Shown in pieces: positions 22,857 through 34,607 of a stretch of DNA of 64,000 nucleotides. Each line of letters opens with the position of its first letter. The first letter of the stretch is position 1. This stretch comes from Actinomucor elegans. Lineage: Eukaryota; Mucoromycota; Mucoromycetes; Mucorales; Mucoraceae. The DNA lies in NCBI GenBank assembly GCA_026027325.1, contig JAMSLZ010000013.1, positions 82,501 to 146,500 on the forward strand, read 5' to 3'. The translations under genes and the position numbers were made by a program. The notes beneath the pieces were generated by a model that had not been told where the DNA came from, ran no database searches, and saw only the letters and a list, made by a program, of their open reading frames with translations.

Positions 22857-23041
22857 GCGTGGTTTTCCGTGAGTTACCCAAAAACAATAAAATGTTTCCC
22901 AAAGTGTTATATACCATCGTTATCTTCCTTTACTTTGGTAGTATTGAATATATTGATCAAGATATACAGCGATTTGCTTTCGTTTAAAAACTTAAAAACA
23001 ATTTTGTTTATTCCCTTCCCCTAATCGTCTCATTGATTTGG

Positions 23042-23081
<40 letters not shown>

Positions 23082-24215
23082 TTCCAGACTTTGTAATGGA
23101 TTTTATTACAAAAGTATCAAAAAAACGAATTAAATGTGACAAATGTAGTTTATTCAAAATGTCGACATAAAAGGCCTGCTGGGAGGCGCTGTGCATGGAT
23201 CGGCCCAAAAATTTCTCAATTACTAGAATGTACTTCTCATCAAAGGTTCCAATAGATGCGCCAACAATTTCTGTGTATAGGCTACTCATCAGGTGTCTCA
23301 TCAAATTAGAATCTATTGAGAGATCTATTGATCGTTAAAATTAAATTATATAAAACTAGTAACATGAACTGCAAGTTTTTTTTTTTTTTTTTTTGAATAT
23401 GATCACTTGCTAAAAATGCAATACTCTACCTGTTAGGCTTTAGTTAAGTATTGGTTCTAGCAAAAACAGTAATGTATTTTAAATAGGCACTAGCCTTTCG
23501 ATACGACATTAAATTAGATTCAAACTATTTTAAATTCTGTACATGTCTTGGTCGATTCTGATTGAATGTGTCTGATTTGTAGTTCATATGCAGCTTGAAC
23601 TGTTGCTGTATCTATTATATAGAACTTTTAGAAAACTCGTAGATTATGTTGCTGGTAGCTTTTATGCTGTGCATTTTTATGTTATTATTTTGGATGAAAC
23701 TATGCTTACGATTTAAACCTAGCTATTATATAAAATATACTATTATGCAAAAAGTAGCTGGTATGAAGAGGCTTTGGCTATGGAAATAGCAGTGGCCAAT
23801 AAGAATGCAGCGAAATAACACCGCTTGAAGCCCAAGTAGATTCCTACTAAACACTTGTACTAGATTCCCCATAGTACCAGTATGAAGCAATTGTAATAAC
23901 CGTGGGAAATTTAACGTAACACTCTGGGAACTGATCTTTTTTTTTCTTTTCTTTTTTAACAGATAGCATCTTATACTATGGATTTAATCAAAATGCTTTG
24001 ACATGTATTTTTTTTTTTGTTAAAAGAGAACACGTGCAAGTAATGAAAGATAAAGTAAAAGAAAGAGACGCGTCAAGAAATGTGATTTTTACAAAAAGTA
24101 ATTCATATGATGACTAAATCGTCCCGGTAAAACATATAAAGCTAAATAAATATAAAGGTTCTCGAAGCTCTTTCTTCCTTTCTTTACTCTTTCTTCTTTA
24201 CATAAAAAAACAGCC
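22857..24215. other. 1.36-kb spacer with long poly-T tracts
   Basis: No gene is supported. It holds a 38-T run at 23043-23080 and a shorter T run near 23377-23394. On the minus strand an open stretch lies directly upstream of the 38-A run (see findings). Confidence 0.5.
23043..23080 (-). repeat. 38-nt homopolymer (poly-A on the minus strand)
   Basis: An uninterrupted T run on the plus strand. On the minus strand it follows an open stretch (23304 to 23081) and so could be the tail of a retroposed copy, or just a homopolymer. Confidence 0.6.
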
Positions 24216-25527
24216 ATGCTCAGAACTCTTATTAGCCCTTCCATTATTAGACCTTTGTCTGCCAACAAGTCTATCGCTACCAGAGCTTTCTCTGTTGCTT
24301 CTATCCAAAGACGTACGTATTTGACAAGCATACATAATGTATATGACAACTGAGCTAACAAAAAATACGCGTTTTTTATATAAATTTATAGAGGCTGTTA
24401 CTGGTACTGCTGATGAAAAGTCATATACCCACATTATTGCCGAGACTAAGGGCAAGGTCGGTTTGATCACATTGAACCGTCCCAAAGCCTTGAACGCTCT
24501 TTGCAGTGATTTGTTTACTGAAGTCAACGAAGCCCTTCGTTCTTATGATAACAACGATAACATTGGTGCCGTTGTTATTACTGGTTCCAAGAAGGCTTTT
24601 GCCGGTAAGATTGAATAGGCGACCCCCACATTTTATACTAAGTCTTCATTTAGCTGGTGCTGATATTAAGGAAATGAAGGACAACACCTTTGTTGATACT
24701 TACAAGAAAAACTTTTTGGGTCATTGGGCTGAAATGACTGAAATCAAGAAGCCTATTATTGCTGCTGTCAACGGCTATGCTGTAAGTTACTAAGAAAATG
24801 ACGCGTTTCTTTTTTGTCTTATTCGTTATCTGTAGCTTGGTGGTGGTTGTGAATTGGCTATGATGTGTGATGTAAGTTGTAGATGCAATTGATAACAGCC
24901 ATGCTTATAGTATTGTATAGATCATCTATGCTGGTGAAAAGGCTGTCTTTGGTCAACCTGAGATCAAGTTGGGTGTTATTCCCGGTGCTGGTGGTACTCA
25001 ACGTCTTGTTAAGGCTGTTGGTAAGTCCAAGGCTATGGAAATGATCTTGACTGGTAGCGTCAACTTGAACGCTACTGAAGCTCTCAACTTGGGTAAGTAA
25101 CTAGTATGTTCCCACGGTGTGGACTTTATTTTTTAAACTCAATCATATACCAGGTCTCATCAGTAAGGTTGTTCCTGCTGATGATCTTGTCGACGAAGCA
25201 CTCAAGACTGCTGATATCATTGCCAACATGAGTCAACCTTCTGTCCAAATGGCCAAGGAATGCGTCAACAAATGTAAGTCAAATTTATTGCGATAAGGAA
25301 TTATCCCTAAACCTTTTTTTTATAGCTTTTGAAGTTCCTCTTAGTGCTGGTTTGCGTTCTGAACGCGTCTTCTTCCAAACTCTCTTTGGCACTGTAAGTT
25401 CAAATAGATAAACTAAAAACCAAGGCATTGACACTTTTTTTTTTTTTTTTTTTTTTGTTAGGCTGATCAAAAAGAAGGTATGAATGCTTTTGCTGAAAAG
25501 AGAGCTGCTACTTTCACCAACAAATAA
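24216..25527 (+). CDS. mitochondrial enoyl-CoA hydratase (ECHS1-like)
   Basis: Eight exons: 24216-24312, 24392-24604, 24654-24781, 24836-24871, 24921-25092, 25154-25273, 25326-25393 and 25462-25527 (299 residues). The first 30-odd residues are Ser/Arg-rich with no acids ([19 protein letters not shown]), a mitochondrial presequence. Crotonase fold: AGADIKEM (oxyanion region), [11 protein letters not shown] with the first catalytic Glu, and [19 protein letters not shown] with the second catalytic Glu. It hydrates 2-trans-enoyl-CoA in mitochondrial beta-oxidation and valine/isoleucine breakdown. Length and ending ([12 protein letters not shown]) match the family. tataaa at 24135-24140 may be the TATA box. 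Intron 7 ends in a long T run. Confidence 0.96.
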
Positions 25528-25713
25528 ATAAATAAACATAGCCTTTATCAACTGTACTTATTAATGCACTAATGAGATCAAATGTTACGTTTTTTTTTTG
25601 TTTCCTTTTTTTTTTTGCGCAGGCATTTGAGGAGGAGAGTCACACAAAAAAGTAAAAGCCATTTCTTTCCCGCCCGAAAACCCACATCTTTCACATATAC
25701 CACTTACTAAAAC

Positions 25714-26148
25714 ATGTCTACTGAACTACTCAAGTCTTCCGTATCTCATATGCGTGAAGAGATCGATACCCTCAAAGACAAACTAGATATGCTTACCAAT
25801 GACAATAGCAATCTCGATGAAGAGATCAGTATGGCTCAAACAAAACTGCACACCCTTCAAAAGCAATGTCAAGAACGCGAGGCCCAAATACGCGTCCTTG
25901 ATAATCTAGAGGTCTTGATGGCGCAAGAAAAGAAAGCACAACAAGATTTAGCCGACATGGAGAAAAAGGTTGAAGCATATTTGACAGTAGTTGAAGATTT
26001 AGAGACCAACGGTGTTTTGGACCGCGATGCTACAGCCAAGTTACTAATGCAGGAAAAACAAAAACAAGAGGAACTGTTAAAGTCGCTTCGAAAGGAATTA
26101 GAAGAGAAAATGAAGGAGTTGGCAGGATTGGAGGAAGAAGAAGCCTAA
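25714..26148 (+). CDS. small coiled-coil protein, unknown function
   Basis: Intronless, 144 residues. Almost the whole chain is predicted coiled coil with regular heptads (MREEIDTLKDKLDMLTNDN, then LLKSLRKELEEKMKELAGLE). A break around TNGVLDRDAT (about 97-106) may be a hinge. No signal peptide, TM segment or metal site. It resembles small structural adaptors such as kinetochore or SNARE-associated coiled coils, but I do not recognise a family. Lies about 190 bp downstream of the hydratase gene on the same strand. Confidence 0.75.
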   Translation: MSTELLKSSVSHMREEIDTLKDKLDMLTNDNSNLDEEISMAQTKLHTLQKQCQEREAQIRVLDNLEVLMAQEKKAQQDLADMEKKVEAYLTVVEDLETNGVLDRDATAKLLMQEKQKQEELLKSLRKELEEKMKELAGLEEEEA

Positions 26149-27596
26149 GTTCTTATCAATAAACATATAGAAGTACATTTAATATAAATCGTTGTCCTTG
26201 GTGGAGAATATTAATGATGGACGACAGTAGAAAACGTATAGCTGATGTTTAAAGAGCATTCAACTATAGAGTGTAACTTTGTTGAATGTTTGGATGGAAG
26301 GGTACTGTAGGTTCTGATACATATTAACGGCCAAGTGAAATAGTTCTGACGAAAAAGTAGCAAGCCTTCCAATGGGAATATATTTTGATGAAACCCAGCA
26401 AAGATAAACAAATTAATAAGTAAACTGGTAAATCATGTAAAGATAAATAACATGTGAATTCATTATTACGTTAAGGCTGAAAAAAAAGGATTTAATAGAT
26501 TCAATCGTTTATTCTAATCATGGCATACCAAGTAGATATATCTTTTGGCCGAGATTTCTGGATCTAGGTTGTTTAAGTTGTGTATATATACCTGACGTAT
26601 ATTGTACTCGTAAATAGCACTCTAAATATACAACAGTTCTAGTAAATGCAGTAGTTGATTGTGAATACGTATTGGGAATCAGATGCGACATTGTTACAAT
26701 CATTCCCTTCTTAGTAGACTCAAACTTTTAAATCTTTATCATAAAGCATACAATCATGCTTGTGCAAATAGTGTTGTATATCTTTTCTCTCGATAGGTAT
26801 GCATTATGTATTTACAACCTCGAGTAATTTAAAAAGTAGCAATGTATCCATGACAGATTGTTATGTACAGAGCCCTTAGACGTTTCTGCCAAACAATTGA
26901 AAGGGAGTAATGTAAAAAAAAATCAAATATGTTTACAAAGCGATTGGTATCAATAGCAAATAAAAGTTGACCAATACATATTTGGGCTATTACCTGTGAA
27001 AATAACTAGATGCCTAAAGTACAGAATCGCTTCATATATAAACATCTGAGGTACTTTTACAAAAAGTGCATAGGGTTTCAGTCCAAACTATCATTTGATT
27101 ATGAATAGCTCTTGTCCGTAATAATAAGCTGCTGTTGTATCTATGATGGTAGGTACATTTTGTTGAACTGACCCATGTTATGTCAATTGAGGCAGTTCAG
27201 AGATTGAGTTTTCGTACCAAAAACTAGAAATAGCAACATAAAAACTGACAGTTGCATACGAGCACCTTTTTTCTTTTTTTTTGGAACCCTTTAGCGCTCA
27301 TATCCATTTGTATACATATATATATATATATAGCAACCAGTTTATCGGATTGCATAGCATCCTATATACTATTCAAAACATACAAATTTATGCTTGATTG
27401 ACGAATAAGATACATCTCAGTGATTTCTAAAGGTTTTACCGTGGACAGACATGTTCAATTGCCGTAACCAATCATACTGTAACCAGTGAAATTGACAGCC
27501 CAGCTTCGTACTGTGTATATAAAAAAAAAAATCAATCGAAATCGTTTTAAAAACTTGTAAACAAAGCACATTTATTGCTTCTGCTTGTTTATAATT
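26149..27596. other. 1.45-kb intergenic stretch, no gene seen
   Basis: AT-rich; only short frames without protein character. An (at)n run sits near 27316-27331. No RNA gene recognised by eye. Confidence 0.5.
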
Positions 27597-29490
27597 ATGA
27601 GTGACTTACGCTTACAACGGTTCGAAACTATCTTTCCGTCAAATGATTCAAAAACACCTCGCAGTCGAAAAGATGATCTAGTCATTTCTAGACAAGCAGT
27701 ACAAAAGGTGTCCCAGAAGGTCAATGCTTCCTTTGAAAATTTACGTTTGATTCGCATACCCAGCTTACCGATCCCTATTGAGAAATGTGTCCCAATCATG
27801 CCTACTAGAGAACAAGTACTGGAATATGAATCCCAATTCTTGAATTCTGCGCCTGAGGAACTCCAAAACTTGACCGTAGCCGAGATACTTCAGCCCTACT
27901 CTCATTCAAAAGAACCTACGAAAACAGGAAAGGTTCAATTTTTACTCGAGTTTTTTTCACGTGTTAGAGATATGTCGGTTGCAAGTATCTTATGTGCATG
28001 TACGAAACAGTTTTTTTTTTATCATTAACTTTTTATTTTCTGATAGAATTTGGATGTCGCAATAGTTTGTAATAGTCATCGATCAGAGAACAGCCTTGTG
28101 CGTGAACTCAATGGACATAACTTTAACTATAGACCTACTTCTCATTTACTTCCAATGAAGCGTGTATATGGTGTTATTGTCAAATTCAGAAAAAAAGCTA
28201 AAGCAGTAAGTCTAGAAACTAAGGATCAGGGTGAGTGGGAACACCCATTAAACCCTATATGTACTTTTTTTTTATCATTTTTCTTTCTGTAGGATAAGCC
28301 TGTATCGCGAACAGATGTAGATATAGTCATGGTATATGACTCTGCTATTGAGTATTCTCAAAAGAAAATTCATATGTTTCCAGGTGCCACTTATGAAGAG
28401 CCTCTTGTCATACACCTAACTACCATGGATACTGCTGATATCCGACTTTATAACTCTGCTTACCATAAACAACTTACTTGGAGTTCTAGACTGAGTACGA
28501 TCCCATATGTGGATCAGCAGCAACTCTTCTATCAACACAACCGCAAGCAAGCAAAAGCTAGCGAGGTACTGAGCTGGAATGAATTTGTTGCTACAGAAGT
28601 AGCTAAATGGGCCTCTTTAAAGCTTGATAAGAATTATACTTTTCAATGCCCTAAAAAGAAGAATCCTCTATTACAAATTTATCTTTCCTTCAACTTTTGT
28701 CATCCCCGAGTTCAAGTGAAGGAAAAGAAAACAGCTTCTGCTCACCCTATAGCTATTGCTTCACCGCGACAGCCAAATTCTACTACAGCTAAGGCTTCTG
28801 ATCGTAACAAACACGAATCATCACCCAAAGTGAAGCAAGAAGGAAGCACCAACTCTATACCCTCGTCCAATGCTAATCCATCTTCTGCTGGTTCTCGTTC
28901 GTTTACTGGAAAAGGCAAAGGCAAAGCGCAGATTTCTTCTTCTACACCTAATTCAGTAGTAAAAGATCTGAAAGATGTAGAGGTCGAAAACTCTGCGAGC
29001 CCTGCTACCCCTGCTACCCCTGCTACCCCAAACGCTTCTCAAAGCCACTCAGTTCCGAGCACGTCTTCTATTCATCCTGATCGTTTGACTCCGCTTGAGA
29101 GTACAGATACTTTGTCATCTGCACCTTTAAAAAGAGCTCGTGATCTCGATATGAATGATGACAGTTATGGTATGAGTGGCAAGAGAGCAAATACCAAGAT
29201 AACTGATGAAACAAATAAGGTAAACATAAATGAAAGCTTGCCTTGTCTCTTTGTTTTTGGCGTTTTTGTTATGCGTTTTAGAAATCAAATCAACACCTGT
29301 TTATTTCTATTTTTTTTAGACCTCTGATGAAGCAAAAGCAAATAGCCAAGACCAATTCACAAGCACAGATGTTGAAGACTTTCAATCAACTGTTGGCCTT
29401 TCTGATGAAGCAGATGACTATAGTTCATTCCTTCAAGAAGCTTTACAACAGTTTCAACAGGAAATGCTCAATGTTCCTGTTAAATTTTAA
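27597..29490 (+). CDS. HDA1-complex subunit 2/3-like protein (tentative)
   Basis: Exons 27597-27977, 28047-28205, 28293-29219 and 29320-29490 (545 residues); the first donor (GTTGCA) is weak. The middle part reads like a degenerate helicase-type fold: GKVQFLLEFFSR, then NLDVAIVCNS, then DVDIVMVYDSAIEYSQ and EPLVIHLTTMDTADIRLYN. This is the layout of the Hda2/Hda3 (PF11496) family, which lacks ATPase motifs and scaffolds class II histone deacetylase. From about residue 300 the chain is Ser/Pro/Thr-rich and low-complexity, with a PATPATPAT repeat and an RKRAR-like basic patch (PLKRARD), ending in an acidic tail. Nuclear chromatin role inferred; an unrelated fungal-specific protein is possible. 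Confidence 0.5.
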
Positions 29491-30469
29491 GCCGAGTATG
29501 CATGATGTATACTATAGAGCTGTCAGAACAAAACGGTAGAAACTTAAAATTGTGAATACCTACTATGAATGCATACTTTACCGTTGTTAAAGAGAATCAA
29601 ATAAACTACGTATGGGTAAGTTTATGCCAGTGGCACGCAAAGACTTGTATGTAAGAAACATGGGGTAGATCCGAGTAGCAGCACTCTTAATCGGCAACTA
29701 TAATCCATCAATTAGTTGCTTGAAATTTTTTTCTTGAAAAAAAAACATAGATGTATCACGGTTTAATAACTATCACTAAAAAAAATGCGTCTGGGAAGTA
29801 GCTATTACTATATCTCTCCCCTCCCTCCCCTCACAAAAAAAAGAATAGACTCAAAAAGATTATATAATCACATCATACCAGCAACTGGAAATAAACTCCG
29901 AGCAAAGCTCTGTTATGCACAATTTTCTGAAATTATTAGAAAGAAATTAGACACAATAAATAGAGTAAATTTGGCATAGAATCCAAAAAAAATGAAGTTT
30001 ATAAGTAAATAAAATTGGAGCTAACTAAATTAACATTTTGGCTTAAAGCAAATAAATATTTTAGTTTAAAGCAAATAAACATTTTGGTTTAAAGCAAGTA
30101 AATATTTTGGTTTAAAGCAAATAAATTTGGTATACTTACAAAAAGCTTATAAGTCATTTACGAGTGGTCTATTACAATTATATTGGATTATGCATGTCAA
30201 AACTTGTTCTTTCAAAGCAGCTTCTCTCTTTTAAATTTGCTTTTACAAATTGTTCAATGGAAAACTCTATAATCGATCAAGCCAATCACGTTATCGGTAC
30301 ACCAAAAATCATATCAAAGATAAGCTGGAAAATACTAAAAAGTACTGTTGCATTCACCAACATGAGCAAATACTAGTCTTCAAACATTAAAAAGTGTCCC
30401 ATATCCTCGCCCATATAAAACAGAAGCAAACTTCAAAGTTATTTTGCCATAGTCTAAATTAAGGTAATC

Positions 30470-30505
<36 letters not shown>

Positions 30506-31291
30506 TATGAAGAAATTAAGGTAATCAGTATTTTACATATTAAGGCTTGTATATGTCATTAAATTTTTTTTTTTTTTGTAGATGTACCAATCAAAATTGC
30601 AGAGTGACCATATAAAGCCCTTCAAGTGCTGAAGAGCTTTGAAACCGTTTATAGGATTGGGACTTGATTACATGCTAGAATATGCTTCATTTTATGTGCA
30701 TCTTTCGTTCAGATGATGTGGTGCCTGAAAGATTTCGGCATACTGAAGGCCTCCAGAGACGTAGAAGAAGATCGTCAGAAAAAACAAGATCAAAAGTGAG
30801 TGTTACCAAGCAACCAATCAGCTATCCTCTACAGTTGTTGTTGTACACTTTCAAGATACACTTGGTGAACCTAATTTGCAAGTTTACTAGATTAATGTGT
30901 TATACATACTGACATCTTTTTATCATTTATTGCTTTCACTATATTCAATGCAAATTATTTTTATTAGGTAATTCTGAATATAGTTTATATATAAAATTTT
31001 TTTTGGATCCAAATTTTAATTACTTGTGTATAAATTTTCTTTCAAACAATACACCAATAATATCCAAATAAAATGCAGAAACCGGATATAATAGTGGATT
31101 ATACGATCAGTAGCCCGAAAGCTCCATACCGTGACAGGGAGTTAATTGCGCAAAAGTACAAACCCAAAAGGCCCGAAGTAGTGAGACATTCATCAAAGCG
31201 GAGCGGAGCATAGTTAACAAGCTGACTCGAAAATAATCGCTTTTTTGTTCTTTTTTTATATATATTTATTCGTTCCATTGAAGAAGCTGCA
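29491..31291. other. 1.8-kb intergenic stretch with short tandem repeats
   Basis: No gene is supported. It contains the 23-bp repeat array listed below, a 33-T run at 30472-30504 and a duplicated 15-mer (attaaggtaatcagt) on either side of that run. Frames near 30682-30912 look accidental. Confidence 0.5.
30029..30128. repeat. 23-bp tandem repeat, four copies
   Basis: The unit is close to ataaacattttggtttaaagcaa, with point changes between copies (cattttgg, tattttag, tattttgg). Confidence 0.8.
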
Positions 31292-32913
31292 ATGACAGAC
31301 AATGCTTCTGTTATGAATGTAGATGGTGCCTCTGTGTCGGAAGCTTTGCTAGCTGCCAATGAAACCCGAGATATCGTACTACCCAATCAAAATGAACATG
31401 TTGCGCATATTGCCATTGACGTAAAGAAGATAATAGCTGTTCATGATCTACAAAGAATTGACACGTGTAATAGATTGGCGGCTCTTTAGCCAAAATAGTC
31501 TACTTTACTTCTTCAGCAGATAGAGAAGGCGGTCGACTCCATTTCAAAAAGATTGAGACGGAAAAGATTGATGAATGTATTGATTTTGTAGCCGCCTTGA
31601 TGGCCGATGCTCGTTTATTGACTACAACAAATTTGGTCTTGAAGGCCACAGGGGGTGGTGCCCATTTGTTTCACGATAAACTGCAGCAACGGTTGCCTGG
31701 TGTTATTATACAAAAAGAAGATGAAATGGAGTGTCTTATTACTGGTAAGCCCAGAAAGCACTTTTATGCATAAAAAAAAAAAAAGAATTAAATTTCGCCT
31801 AGGATTGAATTTTTTCATCACCGAAATACCTTTCGAGGTGTTTACGTATAATGAACAAGAGACAGATCCTATGCGATTTGAAGAAAAGACCAAAGACATC
31901 TACCCTTACATGGTATTTGTGCAAAAAAAAAATTTTTGCACAAGATATTAACACATCTTTAGCTAGTGAATATTGGATCAGGCGTGAGGTAAACGCAAAG
32001 TATCAAATGTAGAGAGTTATACTTAATGGCGTACAACATAGTATCTTGAAGGTAACTGGGCCTGACGAGTTTTCGCGTATCAGTGGTACTTCGGTAAATT
32101 TAAACACATCGGGGAGTTTACTTTGTTTCTTACTGTGTTTATCTAGCTTGGTGGAGGAACACTATGGGGATTGATGTCACTATTAACCAAAGCAACTTCA
32201 TTTGATGGTAAATTGGTACTAAACGATATCTGATCTTTACTGACCAATTGGTATCCAGAAATGCTGGAAATATCCAAGGATGGAGATAACAAGAATGTTG
32301 ACTTGCTAGTTGGAGACATTTATGGTACAGATTATACAAAACTAGGATTGAAAGCTACAAAGATTGCATCAAGCTTTGGTAAGGTGTTTAAAAAGGTGTA
32401 CAGCAGTCTCAGGATGATTTCCGCGCTTGTGATATAGCAAAGAGCTTATTGTTTATGGTTAGGTAATGCGTGTTTTCCAAAGAGAAGTGTCTGATTAGTA
32501 TCTAACTGCTATCTCATAGTAACAATATCGGCCAGATTGCCTATTTGAATGCCAAGCAACATGATTTAAAGCGTATATACTTTGGTGGATGCTTTATTCG
32601 AGGACATCCAATCACAATGAATACGCTTTCTTATGCTATTAACTTTTGGTCAAATGGAGATATGAAAGCATTGTTTCTTAGACATGAAGGTCATTTAGGA
32701 GCTACAGGCGCGGTAAAATGATAGAATATGGTCTCTTGACTACATGACTAACCCTTGTAATCATAGTTCCTTAAACATTCAGTCATTCGTAGAGCAAGAC
32801 ATTCGTTTTCTTATTCAGAGAATAACTTTATACCTCAATTCAACCCTGACCCCAAGGAAGTATACGGTGTATTAGAAGAAACTAACGTTGAACTTCGAGC
32901 AGATCATAAATAA
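31292..32913 (+). CDS. pantothenate kinase, eukaryotic type II
   Basis: Exons 31292-31420, 31474-31744, 31803-31912, 31963-31988, 32042-32093, 32147-32207, 32259-32462 (see problem), 32520-32712 and 32767-32913. It catalyses ATP-dependent phosphorylation of pantothenate, the first step of CoA synthesis, in the cytosol. Motifs: [14 protein letters not shown] (phosphate-binding loop), [57 protein letters not shown], and [11 protein letters not shown]. Problem: between SSFGKVFKK (about 32392) and [10 protein letters not shown] (from 32413) the frame shifts. Either a base is missing near the AAAAAGG run, or an unusually short 29-bp intron (32384-32412, GT...AG) is removed. The last 10 bp overlap the stop region of the RhoGAP gene on the other strand. 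Confidence 0.92.
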
Positions 32914-34418
32914 AGTGTATTATTACTACTAGTTTCATCATCTGTGCTAATGTCCGTATCAAAGAACCAATTGGCATGCAGAATAACTGTTTCCACCACC
33001 TTACTCACTAAATCTGTATGCAAAATTGATGCCGAGATGTCTTCATTTCTTGGTCTCAGTAGCCCAATAGCAAAGATCAGAGCTAAATTCGATGCCTCCA
33101 TTTTGTTGATCTTGCTTTGTTGTTGTACGCGTCCCAGATGTTTGACCAAATACTGAAATACCTTGTAATGCGCAACAGGAAGCACCTGGATCATGGCTTT
33201 AAGACGGAACATACGTTCATCATACTCTTCTAGTCGCGCTGCTTCGATGAATCTGTCGTAGTACTCGAATGTCAGCAACGGATTCTTGAGTTCGCGAAAA
33301 TACAGCTTGAGTAAGCCTGTGATTACGTTGATATCAGGCTCGTTATCTAATGCTGGGCATTGATTGCTGTTGAACAAGGCTTTGTACTTTTGGATAGAGG
33401 TAGATTGGCCCGAGAGTCTGTAAATGCCTACAACGTCGAGACCACGCTTGTCTACTTGGTCAATGCAGAGTTTCACGACAAGAGGGATATCGCCATTATC
33501 TTCGAGCTTCAGATGGCCGCCAAAAACGAGATCTTTTTGGTGGATGATGATGAATACAGTGATGCCAGACATACTGACACATACTTACCTTGACAAGAAG
33601 GTCTGCTACTATTCTTACCTGACCTGGAGAACCATCTTGACAGGGTACTCTTCGGAAGGGCTATGTGAATTAAGGATTAGCAATAAAAAAGTAACTACAC
33701 TTTTAATTCTTTTTACCATTTCTCTTTTGCTCTTCAGTCCACTGTGGTTTCTCCATGGTTTGGTCAAGAGAGTCATCTAGAATAGGTTATTAGATAATAT
33801 CCATTTTAACTTCTGATAGTTTACCATGAGATTGACTCCATCCTTCAGGCAAGTTTTGCTCTTCTAACGATGTAGCTACAGGCTCCTGCTTTTCGTTGTT
33901 AAGGTAAGGATTGCTATTGTATGTTTTTGATCCATGTAATGATTTGGAGGATATTGAGGCTTTCTAGTTATCAAAACAGTTATAGACGATTGATATCAAG
34001 TTGCCAATAACCTACTTTGACTAGATCTGTTGTTATTTGTTCTACAAATATCTGCGCTAAGTTGCATATCAGAAAGACGCGTTATTATCTCATTTATTAC
34101 CGGTTTCCAAAGTATCCACTTGTTTTACTATAGAAGCAGTAGTCCTATTTGCAGGGAAAAAGCCAATTTCGTCGTTTAACTCGCCTTTTTTGTATGTATA
34201 TCAGCCATGTGTATGGTATTCTAATAAAAATTCTTTTCATTTACCTTCCCACCTAAACATAAAGAATTAGCTATTGGTAATACGATAGCGCAACTGCGTT
34301 ACTGTTACCAGTCATCGTTGTGTTTCTCGAGTAGCTTTATTAGATCGCCTTCTTTAAACGAAAGTTCGAAATCGCCTTCTGCAATGTAGTCCCATCTTGC
34401 AGTAAGGTATTGTGCCAT
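32904..34418 (-). CDS. SH3-RhoGAP protein (Rho GTPase-activating)
   Basis: Exons 34418-34309, 34252-34245, 34184-34101, 34056-34016, 33963-33825, 33776-33717, 33660-33589 and 33532-32904 (380 residues), all in phase. The N-terminal SH3 spans about 1-60: YLTARWDYIAEGDFELSFKEGD, HNDDWWEGELNDEIGFFPAN, with the WW/EG junction supplied by an 8-nt exon. A linker carries a WW-like LPEGWSQSHD and a Ser-rich part. RhoGAP is about 180-360: VVGIYRLSGQST with the arginine finger, LLKLYFRELKNPLL, and NKMEASNLALIFAIGLLRP. It should switch off a Rho/Cdc42/Rac-type GTPase at polarity sites. The ATG at 34418 is preferred over an in-frame upstream one at 34499 because SH3 homology starts at once. Divergent from Rax2 across 189 bp. 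Confidence 0.93.
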
Positions 34419-34607
34419 AGTAGTCGTGACGTCGAAAGGAAAAAGAGACACAGGTGTTGTGTTTAGGAGTGCTAAAAAGGGGAACTGTATGTTACGCATT
34501 CAAGTTTGTTTTTTATTTTATTTTTTGTTTATTTCCTTGTTTTAGTGATATCTTTCTTCTTTTTCTTTCATAATAGTGATAGATAGAGATAAAATAAAGA
34601 CAAGAAG
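34419..34607. promoter_or_regulatory. shared divergent promoter (RhoGAP / Rax2)
   Basis: 189 bp between opposing start codons; T-rich on the plus strand. No clear TATA box. The arrangement would allow joint expression of the two polarity genes. Confidence 0.4.
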
